From Leadbetterella sp040829825 (GTDB lineage: Bacteria > Bacteroidota > Bacteroidia > Cytophagales > Spirosomataceae): a stretch of 64,000 nt of DNA. The DNA lies in the NCBI RefSeq assembly GCF_040829825.1, contig NZ_JBFOLH010000002.1; one strand, written 5' to 3'. Positions within the stretch are counted from its first letter, which is position 1; the number at the start of each line of letters is the position of its first letter. The notes beneath the pieces are model-generated. The model did not search any database and had not been told where the DNA came from. It saw nothing but the letters and a program-made list of their open reading frames with translations. This document shows positions 9,923 through 18,879 of the stretch, one piece after another. The position numbers were made by a program, and so were the translations under genes.

Positions 9923-11047
9923 ATGGTAAATTTTAAGAGCATTCGAAAAACGGTTCAGGTAGCAGGGCTTTCCGCTTTCAGCGTATTGTGCTTTGGGCAG
10001 AAATATACGATTCCGGAGCGGGCTGTAGTAGGAAAGCAGGGTGTGGTGAGCGCCGAACTGGTTTATGAGCTGGATGAGAAGCCAACCGCCCAATGCCATG
10101 CATCAACTATCCTGGAAACCCGTGACGGGCTGATGTGTGCGTTTTTTGCAGGAACCCACGAAAACAACAAGGACGTGGGTATCCGGGTGGCGCACTACAG
10201 GAACGGGAAGTGGAGCTGGCCGGTGGAAGTAGTTAACGGCTTTGTGTCTGACTCCGTTAAATACCCGGCCTGGAACCCCGTATTGTTCCGGCCCAAGGGC
10301 GGCCCCATTTATTTGTTCTATAAGGTAGGCCCCAATGTAGATGACTGGTGGGGAGCCTATACTACCTCTTCTGATGAGGGCCGTACCTGGACGAAACCCG
10401 TGGTTATGGGCAAAAATGAGCTGGTGGGGCACCTGCTCGGACCGGTCAAAAATAAGGCGGTTCAGCTGGCTGACGGTACCATTATCTCACCCACCAGCCT
10501 GGAAAGAAGGGGAACGCCGAACGGGCGCGACTGGCGGATTTATTTCGAGATCAGTAAGGATAAAGGAAAAACCTGGAAGGTAATTCCACCCATTAATGAC
10601 GGCGTAGAATACGACGCCATCCAGCCGAGTGTCCTGATCCATAAAAACGGTGACCTCCAGATCATAGCCCGGACCCTGCAGGACGTGCTGGTCACCAGCT
10701 GGTCGAAAGACAAAGGGGAGACCTGGTCGAAGCTGGAAAGTACCGGACTGCCCAACCCGAATTCAGGAACCGATGCGGTTACGCTCAAAGACGGAAGGCA
10801 TTTGCTGGTATATAACCATACTACCAATAAAGGAGATGAGCCTAAAGGAAGAAATATGCTGAATGTGGCTATCTCCGAAGACGGTAAAAACTGGAAAGTA
10901 GTAACCACCCTGGAAAATGAGCCTATCTGGGCAGGCTATTCTTACCCGGCAGTTATTCAATCGTCTGACGGACGGGTTCATATTACCTATACCTATGGAA
11001 GAAGATCGGTTAAGCATGTGGTGGTTGATCCTGCTAAGCTGAAGTGA
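9923..11047 (+). CDS. Secreted Asp-box (sialidase-fold) protein, paralogue A
   Basis: A 374-residue protein with an N-terminal signal peptide (to about residue 27, CFGQ). It has a BNR_2/sialidase-like six-bladed propeller showing Asp-box repeats SSDEGRTW, SKDKGKTW, SKDKGETW and a weaker SEDGKNW. The classical N-terminal FRIP arginine motif of GH33 sialidases is not seen, so sialidase activity should not be assumed. The conserved block NPVLFRPKGGPIYLFYKVG and GTIISPTSLERRG are shared with the product of the gene at 12282. It is probably a periplasmic or surface exo-glycosidase, or possibly a lyase, acting on the sugar imported by this locus. Confidence 0.8.
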   Translation: MVNFKSIRKTVQVAGLSAFSVLCFGQKYTIPERAVVGKQGVVSAELVYELDEKPTAQCHASTILETRDGLMCAFFAGTHENNKDVGIRVAHYRNGKWSWPVEVVNGFVSDSVKYPAWNPVLFRPKGGPIYLFYKVGPNVDDWWGAYTTSSDEGRTWTKPVVMGKNELVGHLLGPVKNKAVQLADGTIISPTSLERRGTPNGRDWRIYFEISKDKGKTWKVIPPINDGVEYDAIQPSVLIHKNGDLQIIARTLQDVLVTSWSKDKGETWSKLESTGLPNPNSGTDAVTLKDGRHLLVYNHTTNKGDEPKGRNMLNVAISEDGKNWKVVTTLENEPIWAGYSYPAVIQSSDGRVHITYTYGRRSVKHVVVDPAKLK

Positions 11048-11110
11048 GAAGAATCAGTGCATTATCGAATTTGAAGCCGGGTAGTTTTCCGGGCACTAAA
11101 AAAGAGATTC

Positions 11111-12277
11111 ATGTTTAAGGTGTGGAAGCTATATGGTTTATTATTGTGGAGCAGCAGTTTATTGGCCCAGACTGTTCCGGGGAATATCGTTTGCTACGAG
11201 CCCGCCTCGTCGCAGCGGTACATCGGTTCACCCGGCCTGGCTATGCTTCCCAATGGCGACTATGTAGCTTCCCACGATTTTTTCGGGCCTCAGAGCTCGG
11301 AGTGGCAGCAGGCTACTACCCGTATCTATTCGTCGAATGATAAAGGCAGGACCTGGAGGTACCTCACCGAAATTCACGGAGCTTTCTGGAGCTCGCTGTT
11401 TGTACACCGGGGTGTGCTCTATCTTTTAGGCCCCGATCGTCATCACGGAACGGTGCTGATCCGGAAATCAACAGACGGCGGCATGACCTGGACCCAGCCC
11501 ACCAACCGGGAGAACGGTGTACTGCTGACGGGTGAATTCCATTGTGCACCCATGCCGGTAATAGAATACAACGGCAGGCTGTGGCGGCCGATGGAAACCG
11601 CTCACGGACCCATATTGCAGTGGGGCAGGCGCTACGGGGCCATGGTGATGTCGGCGCCGGCAGATGCCGATCTCCTCGATGCCCGGTCGTGGCAAACCAG
11701 CACACCCATGCTCTATGACAGTACGTATAACAACGGCGACTTCGGCGGATGGCTGGAAGGTAATTTCGTGGTAGACCGGAACGGGAAGATGTGGGATATG
11801 CTGCGGGTGGCCAATACGAAGTCGATCGACGAGAAGGCGGCAATGGTCGGGATATCTGCCGATGGCAAGACACTGGATTTTGACCCGGCAATCGGCTTTA
11901 TTCCTTTTGATGGCGGAAGCAAGAAATTTGTGATCCGATACGATACGGTCAGCGACCGGTACTGGACGCTCGTTAACGCGGTAAAAGACAAATACCGCAG
12001 GCAGTTCCCGGAGCGGAACCCGTCGGGTTTCCGGAATGTGCTGGTGCTTAAAAGCTCAAAAGACCTGAAAAGCTGGCAGGAAGTGAAGGTGATCCTGGAA
12101 CATGAAGATGTGCTCAACCACGGATTCCAGTATGTGGACTGGTCTTTTGAAGGAGAAGATATCATCGTGCTGTCAAGAACAGCGTATTTTGACGGAAAGG
12201 CCAATGCGCACAATAATCATGATGCAAACTACCTGACCTTTCACCGGGTAGAGAACTTTAGAAAACTCAAAAAGTAA
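11111..12277 (+). CDS. Secreted sialidase-fold (Asp-box) protein
   Basis: A 388-residue protein with a signal peptide (to SSLLAQ). Its beta-propeller has Asp boxes SSNDKGRTW and KSTDGGMTW. The opening RYIGSPGLAMLPNGDYVASHDFFG is typical of Bacteroidota proteins labelled sialidase or exo-alpha-sialidase, but no FRIP motif is seen. It differs clearly from the two flanking paralogues while sharing the fold, so the three probably act on different linkages. It lies 63 bp after the upstream gene and 4 bp before the next, within the same run. Fold confident, linkage unknown. Confidence 0.78.
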   Translation: MFKVWKLYGLLLWSSSLLAQTVPGNIVCYEPASSQRYIGSPGLAMLPNGDYVASHDFFGPQSSEWQQATTRIYSSNDKGRTWRYLTEIHGAFWSSLFVHRGVLYLLGPDRHHGTVLIRKSTDGGMTWTQPTNRENGVLLTGEFHCAPMPVIEYNGRLWRPMETAHGPILQWGRRYGAMVMSAPADADLLDARSWQTSTPMLYDSTYNNGDFGGWLEGNFVVDRNGKMWDMLRVANTKSIDEKAAMVGISADGKTLDFDPAIGFIPFDGGSKKFVIRYDTVSDRYWTLVNAVKDKYRRQFPERNPSGFRNVLVLKSSKDLKSWQEVKVILEHEDVLNHGFQYVDWSFEGEDIIVLSRTAYFDGKANAHNNHDANYLTFHRVENFRKLKK

Positions 12278-12281
12278 CGGA

Positions 12282-13388
12282 ATGATACGGGGGAGAAACA
12301 CCTTATTATTAGCGGGATTCCTGGGTATTGCCTCTGCAGGCACAGGCCAGGGGCTTCCTGCCCGGGCCACCCCGGGAGAACAGGGCGTAGTTCGCGCAGA
12401 GCTCATCTATGAGCTGGATGAAAGACCAACCGCCCAATGCCATGCTTCTACGCTTATTGAAACTCAGGACGGCCTGATGTGTGCATTCTTTTCCGGAACC
12501 CACGAAGGAAACGGGGATGTGGGCGTACGTGTGACGCATTACCGAGACGGGAAGTGGAGCTGGCCGGTAGAAGTGGTCAACGGCTTTGTATCAGATTCGC
12601 TGAAGTATCCTGCAAGGAATCCTGTATTGTTCCAGCCTAAGGGAGGCCCCCTCTATTTATTCTATAAGATCGGGCCCAGGGCAGCTGAGTGGTGGGGAGC
12701 TTATACCACCTCTTCTGATGGAGGCTATACCTGGGAGAAACCCGTGATCATGGGTAAGCATAGTGTAGTGCGCGACCTGCTGGGGCCGGTCAAAAACAAG
12801 GCGGTTCAACTTTCAGACGGCACCATTATTTCACCCACCAGCCTGGAAAGGAAGGGAACACCCAACGGGAGTGACTGGCGCATCTATTTTGAGATCAGCA
12901 AAGATAACGGCAAGACCTGGAGGGTGATCCCGCCTATCAATGACGGCGTGGAATATGATGCTATCCAGCCCAGTATCCTTGTTCATAAAAACGGTGATCT
13001 CCAGATCATTGCCCGCACCATGCAGGATGTGCTGGTGACCAGCTGGTCAAAAGATAAGGGCGAAACCTGGTCGAAGCTGGAAAGTACCGGACTGCCCAAC
13101 CCGAATTCAGGAACCGATGCGGTTACGCTCAAAGATGGCCGGCATCTCCTGGTCTACAATCATTCCACCAAACAGGGACCGGAGCCGAAAGACCGGAATA
13201 TGCTGAACGTTGCCATTTCAGAAGACGGGAAAAAGTGGGAAACAGTATCCACCCTGGAGAATGAACCGGTATGGGCGGGGTATTCTTACCCGGCGGTGAT
13301 CCAGACCGCTGACGGGCTGGTGCACATTACCTACACTTATGGCCGCCAGTCGATCAAGCACGTGATCATCGATCCATCCCGCTTATAA
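12282..13388 (+). CDS. Secreted Asp-box (sialidase-fold) protein, paralogue B
   Basis: A 368-residue signal-peptide-bearing propeller, close paralogue of the product at 9923 along its full length (shared YELDE, TAQCHAST, GPVKNKAVQL, PPINDGVEYDAIQPS). Asp boxes SSDGGYTW, SKDNGKTW and SKDKGETW are visible. Bases 13065-13135 are identical to 10721-10791 while flanking synonymous sites differ, which suggests recent gene conversion. It starts 4 bp after the preceding stop. The two paralogues may act on related linkages; retention of both in one operon suggests division of labour, but this is inference. Confidence 0.8.
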   Translation: MIRGRNTLLLAGFLGIASAGTGQGLPARATPGEQGVVRAELIYELDERPTAQCHASTLIETQDGLMCAFFSGTHEGNGDVGVRVTHYRDGKWSWPVEVVNGFVSDSLKYPARNPVLFQPKGGPLYLFYKIGPRAAEWWGAYTTSSDGGYTWEKPVIMGKHSVVRDLLGPVKNKAVQLSDGTIISPTSLERKGTPNGSDWRIYFEISKDNGKTWRVIPPINDGVEYDAIQPSILVHKNGDLQIIARTMQDVLVTSWSKDKGETWSKLESTGLPNPNSGTDAVTLKDGRHLLVYNHSTKQGPEPKDRNMLNVAISEDGKKWETVSTLENEPVWAGYSYPAVIQTADGLVHITYTYGRQSIKHVIIDPSRL

Positions 13389-13390
13389 AT

Positions 13391-14707
13391 ATGACTTTAA
13401 GATCATTCATAACTATTTTTATCAGCTGCCAGAGTTGTATGACAATAAATCACAAAGATAACGAACCACTTACCCATTCTGCCACAGGACATACTATTCA
13501 TCACAACGGTGTTTTTTCACCTGACGGCCGGTGGGTCGTATTTGATGGCCGGAATGACGATACCAAAATAGGGGAGAACGCTGTTATAGGTCTCGTGAAC
13601 ATTTCAACGGGTGAAGAAAAGATCATTTATAAAACACAGAATCCTACGGTTTACGGTCCCGGTGTGGGAGCCGCTTCTTTCAGCCCCGTTCGTGATTTCG
13701 TGATTTTTATTCACGGGTTACCCGATGCTGACCGGGAGAAACCGTATGCTATGAGCCGGAGAACAGGGGTAGGAATTGACATTCATCAACCCTTTCAGCC
13801 GGTGATGATGGATGCGCGCGACGTTACTTTGCCTTACACGCCCGGCTCGCTTCGGGGCGGTACCCATTCGCACGCCTGGAGCGGCGACGGACAGCTGATC
13901 AGCTTTACCTATAACGATGAGCTGGCGGATCCTGACCTGCGGGTAGTGGGAGTAATGATACCCTGTGAAAAGGGTGTGCAGGCAGACAGTGCGCCGGGGA
14001 ACAATAACGGGAAGGACTACTCCGCCATCGTGACAGAAGTGGTGAGAAAACCTGTACCGGGCTCTGATGAGATCAGCAAAGCCTTTGATGAATGCTGGGT
14101 AAACGGTTATACCGATAAAACCGGTAAAAAGATACCCTATGCCATAGCATTCCAGGGAAATGTTCTTACGGCTGACGATAAGGTGAAAACGGAGATATTC
14201 CTGGTGGATATTGACCCCGGTAAAATCATGGGAGATCCCGGCGCTGTAGGAAACAAAGGGGAGCGGCCCCGTGTGCCGGAGGGCATCAGGCAAAGAAGGC
14301 TGACGTTTACAGAAAACGGGATTTCGGATACCCGCCACTGGTTACGTTCTTACGGTACCTTTATTTATGCTTTAGCCAAAGACCAGAAAGGATGGAACCA
14401 GATCTTACGGGTAGAAGTGAATACGGGTAAAACGGAGTGGGTCAGCCGGAATGACTTTTCCATTGATTATCCCTTTAACCTAAGCCATGACGGCCGTAAG
14501 ATCGGTTTTGTGGCATTGAATCATGTATACATCCTTGACCTGGAAACGCGGGAATGCCGTCGTTTGACGCCTGATCATACCGCGGGTAAAATTGTCGGAG
14601 CACCTTCCTTTTCTCCTGACGGCACTTGTATGGTATACAATCGATACCGGATGCATACCGACGGGCGGGAATACCTGCAAATAGAGATCATTAAATTGAA
14701 GAATTAG
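13391..14707 (+). CDS. DUF3748 (YidR-like) WD40/PD40 beta-propeller protein
   Basis: A 438-residue protein with PD40-type propeller repeats (GVFSPDGRWVVFDG, YNLSHDGRKIGFVALN-like and GAPSFSPDGTCMVYNR). The features resemble E. coli YidR: the TIHHNGVFSPD opening, the GGTHSHAWSGDGQLISFTYND core and a QRRLTF-like segment. The N-terminus (MTLRSFITIFISCQSC) may be a weak lipoprotein signal; an internal ATG at 13439 is an alternative start. It begins 2 bp after the preceding stop and ends the run before a terminator. Members have no established enzymatic role to my knowledge; some resemble oligogalacturonide lyase propellers. Function unknown. Confidence 0.72.
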   Translation: MTLRSFITIFISCQSCMTINHKDNEPLTHSATGHTIHHNGVFSPDGRWVVFDGRNDDTKIGENAVIGLVNISTGEEKIIYKTQNPTVYGPGVGAASFSPVRDFVIFIHGLPDADREKPYAMSRRTGVGIDIHQPFQPVMMDARDVTLPYTPGSLRGGTHSHAWSGDGQLISFTYNDELADPDLRVVGVMIPCEKGVQADSAPGNNNGKDYSAIVTEVVRKPVPGSDEISKAFDECWVNGYTDKTGKKIPYAIAFQGNVLTADDKVKTEIFLVDIDPGKIMGDPGAVGNKGERPRVPEGIRQRRLTFTENGISDTRHWLRSYGTFIYALAKDQKGWNQILRVEVNTGKTEWVSRNDFSIDYPFNLSHDGRKIGFVALNHVYILDLETRECRRLTPDHTAGKIVGAPSFSPDGTCMVYNRYRMHTDGREYLQIEIIKLKN

Positions 14708-14736
14708 CATTTTAACTTATACTATTTCAGTGAATT

Positions 14737-14758
14737 TCCACCTTTTTGGTGGATTTTT
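14737..14758 (+). terminator. Intrinsic terminator of the first sugar-utilisation operon
   Basis: TCCACC (14737-14742), loop ttttt, GGTGGA (14748-14753), then TTTTTGCTTTT. A perfect 6-bp stem with a U-tract, 30 bp after the DUF3748 stop. Confidence 0.85.
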
Positions 14759-14800
14759 GCTTTTAACCCGGACCTTTGCGGCAGAATTTACGGAGAAAAT

Positions 14801-15463
14801 ATGGCCTTAAAAGCAGTTTTGTTTGATATGGACGGGGTAATTGTAGACTCGGAACCCCTGCACCGAAAAGCTTTTCACCGGGTTTTTGAAGACCTCAATA
14901 TTCATGTTCCGCAGGAAATGTACTATTCATTCTCAGGAGCAGCCACCCGCCATATTGCAGAGCGCTTAACCGACCTGTTTGCCTTGCGGGTAAGCCCGGA
15001 ATGGATCATGGAAGCCAAGCGGAAATATTTCCGGGAGCTCTTCTACAACGATACGGAATTTGACCTGCTGCCCGGGGTAAGAGAACTCATCGGGCATTAC
15101 CATAAACAAGGCATCAGGCTGGTGGTAGCCTCTTCCGCTACCCGGAACACCATCGCCATGGTCTTTGACCGGTTTGGCCTCGATCCCTACTTTACAGCAC
15201 GCATCAGCGGCGCCGACCTCAAAGCTTCCAAACCTGACCCGGAGATTTTCATCCGTGCCGCAGAACTGGCCGGCGAACCCCGCGAAAACTGCATGGTCAT
15301 TGAAGATGCCACCAACGGAATCCTGGCGGCCCACCGTGCCGGTATCTTCTGCGCCGCCTTCAAAAGTCCGCACACCCACCTGCAGGATTACACCCTGGCC
15401 AACCTGGTGGTATCGGATTACCGGGAGCTGTGGGTGGATAACATAAATGTATATTTCCGGTAA
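14801..15463 (+). CDS. HAD-family hydrolase, beta-phosphoglucomutase-like
   Basis: A 220-residue cytoplasmic HAD subfamily IA protein. Motif I is FDMDGVIVDSEPLH (Asp8, Asp10), motif II is ASSATR, motif III Lys is in LKASKPDPEIF and motif IV is VIEDATNG. The small helical cap and the VDSE signature match beta-phosphoglucomutase or 2-deoxyglucose-6-phosphatase-type enzymes acting on sugar phosphates. It lies between the terminator of the first locus and the operator region of the second, so it is probably its own unit. A weak GACCTTTG box (14771-14778) precedes it. Exact substrate unknown. Confidence 0.85.
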   Translation: MALKAVLFDMDGVIVDSEPLHRKAFHRVFEDLNIHVPQEMYYSFSGAATRHIAERLTDLFALRVSPEWIMEAKRKYFRELFYNDTEFDLLPGVRELIGHYHKQGIRLVVASSATRNTIAMVFDRFGLDPYFTARISGADLKASKPDPEIFIRAAELAGEPRENCMVIEDATNGILAAHRAGIFCAAFKSPHTHLQDYTLANLVVSDYRELWVDNINVYFR

Positions 15464-15673
15464 ATGAACCGTCGTTAAAAGTAAGCATCAGGCACTTTCT
15501 TCTCAGCGGTTATATCCCATCTTGTAATTACACCGGTAAGGAGGTGATGTTTCCGGGCTTATTGCTCCTGATTTTGCAGAATAATACTCGGATACAAGGC
15601 AATACGTTGCTGAAACCAGGGGTTTGAGCCGGATGCTGCTATCTGCCTGAACATTTTTTACCCCGCTTTCGAC

Positions 15674-15686
15674 CGATAATTACCCC
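15674..15686 (+). promoter_or_regulatory. Candidate operator of the hybrid two-component regulator (site 1)
   Basis: CGATAATTACCCC, identical to the motif at 26660-26672 and at the same 21-bp distance from a TAnnTTTG box. A TACC element follows at 15700-15703 and could be a second half-site. Assignment to the regulator encoded at 22341 is inferred from locus membership. Confidence 0.65.
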
Positions 15687-15707
15687 GTTAGGGGTTTTGT
15701 ACCTCCC

Positions 15708-15715
15708 TACATTTG
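15708..15715 (+). promoter_or_regulatory. -7 box of the second SusC promoter
   Basis: TACATTTG fits TAnnTTTG exactly. No TTG is seen at the expected -33 position, consistent with an activator-dependent promoter fed by the motif at 15674-15686. Confidence 0.6.
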
Positions 15716-15752
15716 CTCCTGTAATTATTTACAAACGTTCAACCTTGACAAT

Positions 15753-18700
15753 ATGAATAAATGCTTTACAAAAAAACGAAGCTATGGCTTCGTATTAGCC
15801 CTGTGGATAGCCTGTATCGGTGTTGCCAACGCACAAATCACGGTGACCGGGAAGATCCTTCACCAGGACAGTTCACCCGCCGTGGGCGCCATTGTGACCG
15901 TAAAAGGAACAGGTACGGCTTCCATAGCAGATGCAGAAGGGAATTACCGTATCTCAGCACCGGGAGACGGCACCCTCGTATTCACATTATTGGGCAGTGT
16001 AGCCCAGGAAATGGCCGTTAATAACCGCTCAGTGATAAACATAACCCTTGCGGAAGACGTAGCTGCGCTGGAAGAAGTGGTGGTAGTGGGTTACGGTACC
16101 CAGAAAAAAGTAAACCTTAGCGGGGCAGTGGCCCAGATCAACAGCGACGTGCTGGTGAACCGGCCGGTGGCTAACCTGACGGGAGCTCTGCAGGGCGTAT
16201 TGCCCGGTGTTACGGTATTCAGAGGCAGCGGGAAGCCCGGGGCCGAAGGCTATGGCGTGCGTATCCGGGGTTTTTCGTCGGCAAATGCCACCAATGCCCT
16301 GGTACTGGTAGATGGCATCCAGATGGACATGAACCTGCTGAATCCCGATGACGTGGAGTCGGTTTCCGTGCTTAAGGATGCTTCGGCATCGGCCATTTAT
16401 GGCGCGCGTGCCGCGGGTGGCGTGGTATTGATTACCACCCGGAAAGGCAAAACGGGAAAAGCCCGGATCAATTTCAACAACTACTACGGCATCAATGCCA
16501 CGGCACGCCAGCCCCAGCGCCTGAACTCATGGGACGAACAGACGCTCATCGATGAATCCCGTATTAACGCTACGGGAAACCCTGAATTCAGTGCGGAACA
16601 AATGGAATGGTTAAGCAATCCGAATTTCTCGGTAAGACCTAACCCCACACAGGACCGCTGGGAATATTTCGGCAATAACAACTGGCTCAAAGAGGGAATG
16701 GATAAGTACAATGCCATGCAGAATTATACCCTGTCTGTGAGCGGCGGAGCCGATAAGGTGAATTACCTGGTGTCCGGGAGTTACTATAAACGCGACGGGG
16801 TGTTACGTTACGGACCGGACGATAACTCGCGGTACAACATCAAAGCGAATATAAACGCGGACCTTAACAAGTACATGAAGCTGGAGCTGGTGACCGGGTA
16901 TATCGGTTCCGTTGTCAATGAAAACGCTTATGGAACCGAACAGATCATTAACCGCCTCTACCGCAGCCGTGCCCGTCAGGACCTGTACGTACCCGAAGAG
17001 GATATCACCGGCCAGCCCTATAACGGCGACCTGCAGATCAATGCAGTGGATATTGAAAAAAATGCAGGAAGAGAACAGCGCCTCTACGAGTCGTTTACCG
17101 GGCGGGTAAACCTCAAAATACAAAACCTGGTAAGGGGCCTCACCTTTGATCTCTCGGGCTGGCGTAACCAGGACTACTACTCCATGGAGAATAACAGCCG
17201 TACGCTGTTATGGTACGGACGTACCACCGGTACCGTGCGTTTCCGGATTAACGACCCCAACACCAAAAATATGGTGAAAAACAGGGGTTACCACAATAAC
17301 CTTCAGGGGGTGATGACCTACAACCTTTCGCTGGCCGATGCGCATAATTTCACGGTTCTCGGCGGGGCGTCGTTTGAAGAATACCGGCGCGACGAGTTTT
17401 CGGCAGGAGCGCAGTCGATGATCACCAACGACTTCTTCAGCTTCAACTTCGCCGATCCGCTCACCAAAACCAACGGTGATAACAATGCTACCTGGGCCAT
17501 GGGCTCCTACTTTGGCCGGTTCAATTACAACTTCCTGGAAAAATACCTCTTTGAAGCCTCTTTCCGCTACGATGGAAGTTCCCGGCTGGCGCCTGAAAAC
17601 CGCTGGCAGCTGTTTCCGTCCTTTTCTGCAGCATGGCGACTTGACCAGGAGAAATTCATGCGGGATCAGACCCTTTTCTCGGCACTCAAGCTACGGGGCT
17701 CCTGGGGCCAGCTGGGCAATGGCTCCGTGTTGGGGCTGTATGATTACATTGCCCTCTTAACCAGCGGACTCACGCAGTCGGGTAACCTGGTCTTCAATGA
17801 CACACGTACCCAATATATGTACCAGTCCCAGCTGGCTTCTCCCCAGAAAACCTGGGAAACCGTACAGCAGGCTGATATAGGGATAGATGCCGGATTCCTG
17901 CGTGACCGGCTCACGCTCACGGCCGATTACTATGTAAAACGGAACAAGGATATGCTGGCGTCACTAAACCTCCCCAGCCTCATCGGGGTGACCGTTCCTG
18001 TCATGAACATCGGTGAGCTGAAAAGCTGGGGTTGGGAGCTGGATCTTCGCTGGCGTGACAAAATCAATACCCTTGAATACCGGCTTGGCTTCAACATTTC
18101 GGATAACCAGAACAAGCTGGTGAAATACGATGGCCGGAACTCTTTGGGTAACGGCGGCGTGATCCCGCTGCTGGAAGGCTACCCGCTGAATACGGTTTGG
18201 GGGTACCGGACAGACGGCTTCTTCCAGACCAACGAAGAATACCAGGCCTACAAGAAAACCGTGTCTACGCCGTTTTTTCCTAACAATGCCGGTGCCGGCG
18301 ACATCAAATACCTGGATCTGAACGGGGACGGTGTCATCTCTCCCGGAGAAGCTACGCCCGAAAACCCGGGCGACCTGGTTTATCTCGGCACCACAAACGC
18401 CCGGTATACCTATGGATTTGACCTGGGACTCAACTGGAAGGCGATCGACTTTTCGGTATTCTTCCAGGGAGCTGCACAGCGCCGCTTCCTGATTAACGAA
18501 GGTACCCTGTCTCCCATGCTGGGTACGGCAGATATGCCCTGGACCATCCACATGGACCGGTGGACACCCGAAAACCCCGATGCGTATTTTCCGCGCATGT
18601 ACCAGACCAGTGCCCACAACTACCGGGCGTCTGACCGTTGGGCACAGAATGGTAATTATCTCCGGCTTAAAAACATCCAGCTGGGCTATACAGTACCTGT

Positions 18701-18866
18701 GCGATGGAGCCGGATCCAGCAGATGCGGGTTTACTTCTCCGGGCAGGACCTGTGGGAGAAAACAGATGTCATGAAGGTGTTTGACCCCGAGGTGGGCAAT
18801 GACGTAAGTGCTACCACTTACCCCTTCTACAGATCCTATTCATTTGGTTTAAATCTTACCTTTTAA
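15753..18866 (+). CDS. susC: SusC-family TonB-dependent outer-membrane transporter (second locus)
   Basis: A 1,037-residue outer-membrane transporter. It has a signal peptide (GVANAQ), a carboxypeptidase-regulatory-like domain starting ITVTGKILHQDSSPAVGA, the signature EEVVVVGYGTQKKVNLSGA, and a plug with VRIRGFSSANATNALVLVDG and ASASAIYGARAAGGVVLITT. The barrel ends in Phe (GLNLTF). It is the first gene of a utilisation run that contains GH88 and a lyase-fold enzyme, so the cargo is likely a uronate-containing oligosaccharide. It is preceded by the candidate operator and -7 box described separately. Pairs with the SusD protein encoded 13 bp downstream. Confidence 0.97.
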   Translation: MNKCFTKKRSYGFVLALWIACIGVANAQITVTGKILHQDSSPAVGAIVTVKGTGTASIADAEGNYRISAPGDGTLVFTLLGSVAQEMAVNNRSVINITLAEDVAALEEVVVVGYGTQKKVNLSGAVAQINSDVLVNRPVANLTGALQGVLPGVTVFRGSGKPGAEGYGVRIRGFSSANATNALVLVDGIQMDMNLLNPDDVESVSVLKDASASAIYGARAAGGVVLITTRKGKTGKARINFNNYYGINATARQPQRLNSWDEQTLIDESRINATGNPEFSAEQMEWLSNPNFSVRPNPTQDRWEYFGNNNWLKEGMDKYNAMQNYTLSVSGGADKVNYLVSGSYYKRDGVLRYGPDDNSRYNIKANINADLNKYMKLELVTGYIGSVVNENAYGTEQIINRLYRSRARQDLYVPEEDITGQPYNGDLQINAVDIEKNAGREQRLYESFTGRVNLKIQNLVRGLTFDLSGWRNQDYYSMENNSRTLLWYGRTTGTVRFRINDPNTKNMVKNRGYHNNLQGVMTYNLSLADAHNFTVLGGASFEEYRRDEFSAGAQSMITNDFFSFNFADPLTKTNGDNNATWAMGSYFGRFNYNFLEKYLFEASFRYDGSSRLAPENRWQLFPSFSAAWRLDQEKFMRDQTLFSALKLRGSWGQLGNGSVLGLYDYIALLTSGLTQSGNLVFNDTRTQYMYQSQLASPQKTWETVQQADIGIDAGFLRDRLTLTADYYVKRNKDMLASLNLPSLIGVTVPVMNIGELKSWGWELDLRWRDKINTLEYRLGFNISDNQNKLVKYDGRNSLGNGGVIPLLEGYPLNTVWGYRTDGFFQTNEEYQAYKKTVSTPFFPNNAGAGDIKYLDLNGDGVISPGEATPENPGDLVYLGTTNARYTYGFDLGLNWKAIDFSVFFQGAAQRRFLINEGTLSPMLGTADMPWTIHMDRWTPENPDAYFPRMYQTSAHNYRASDRWAQNGNYLRLKNIQLGYTVPVRWSRIQQMRVYFSGQDLWEKTDVMKVFDPEVGNDVSATTYPFYRSYSFGLNLTF

Positions 18867-18879
18867 AATCTTTCCGAAC

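Larger units (their letters stand above)
15464..15752. other. Control region upstream of the second SusC gene
   Basis: A 289-bp gene-free stretch. It holds the candidate operator at 15674-15686, the -7 box at 15708-15715 and a related near-match TAATTACACC at 15525-15534 that could be a secondary site. Nothing else recognisable is seen. Confidence 0.6.

Noticed and set aside
9923..13388. Calling the three propeller genes sialidases (GH33)
   Set aside because: Asp boxes are present but no FRIP motif is seen, so only the fold is claimed.
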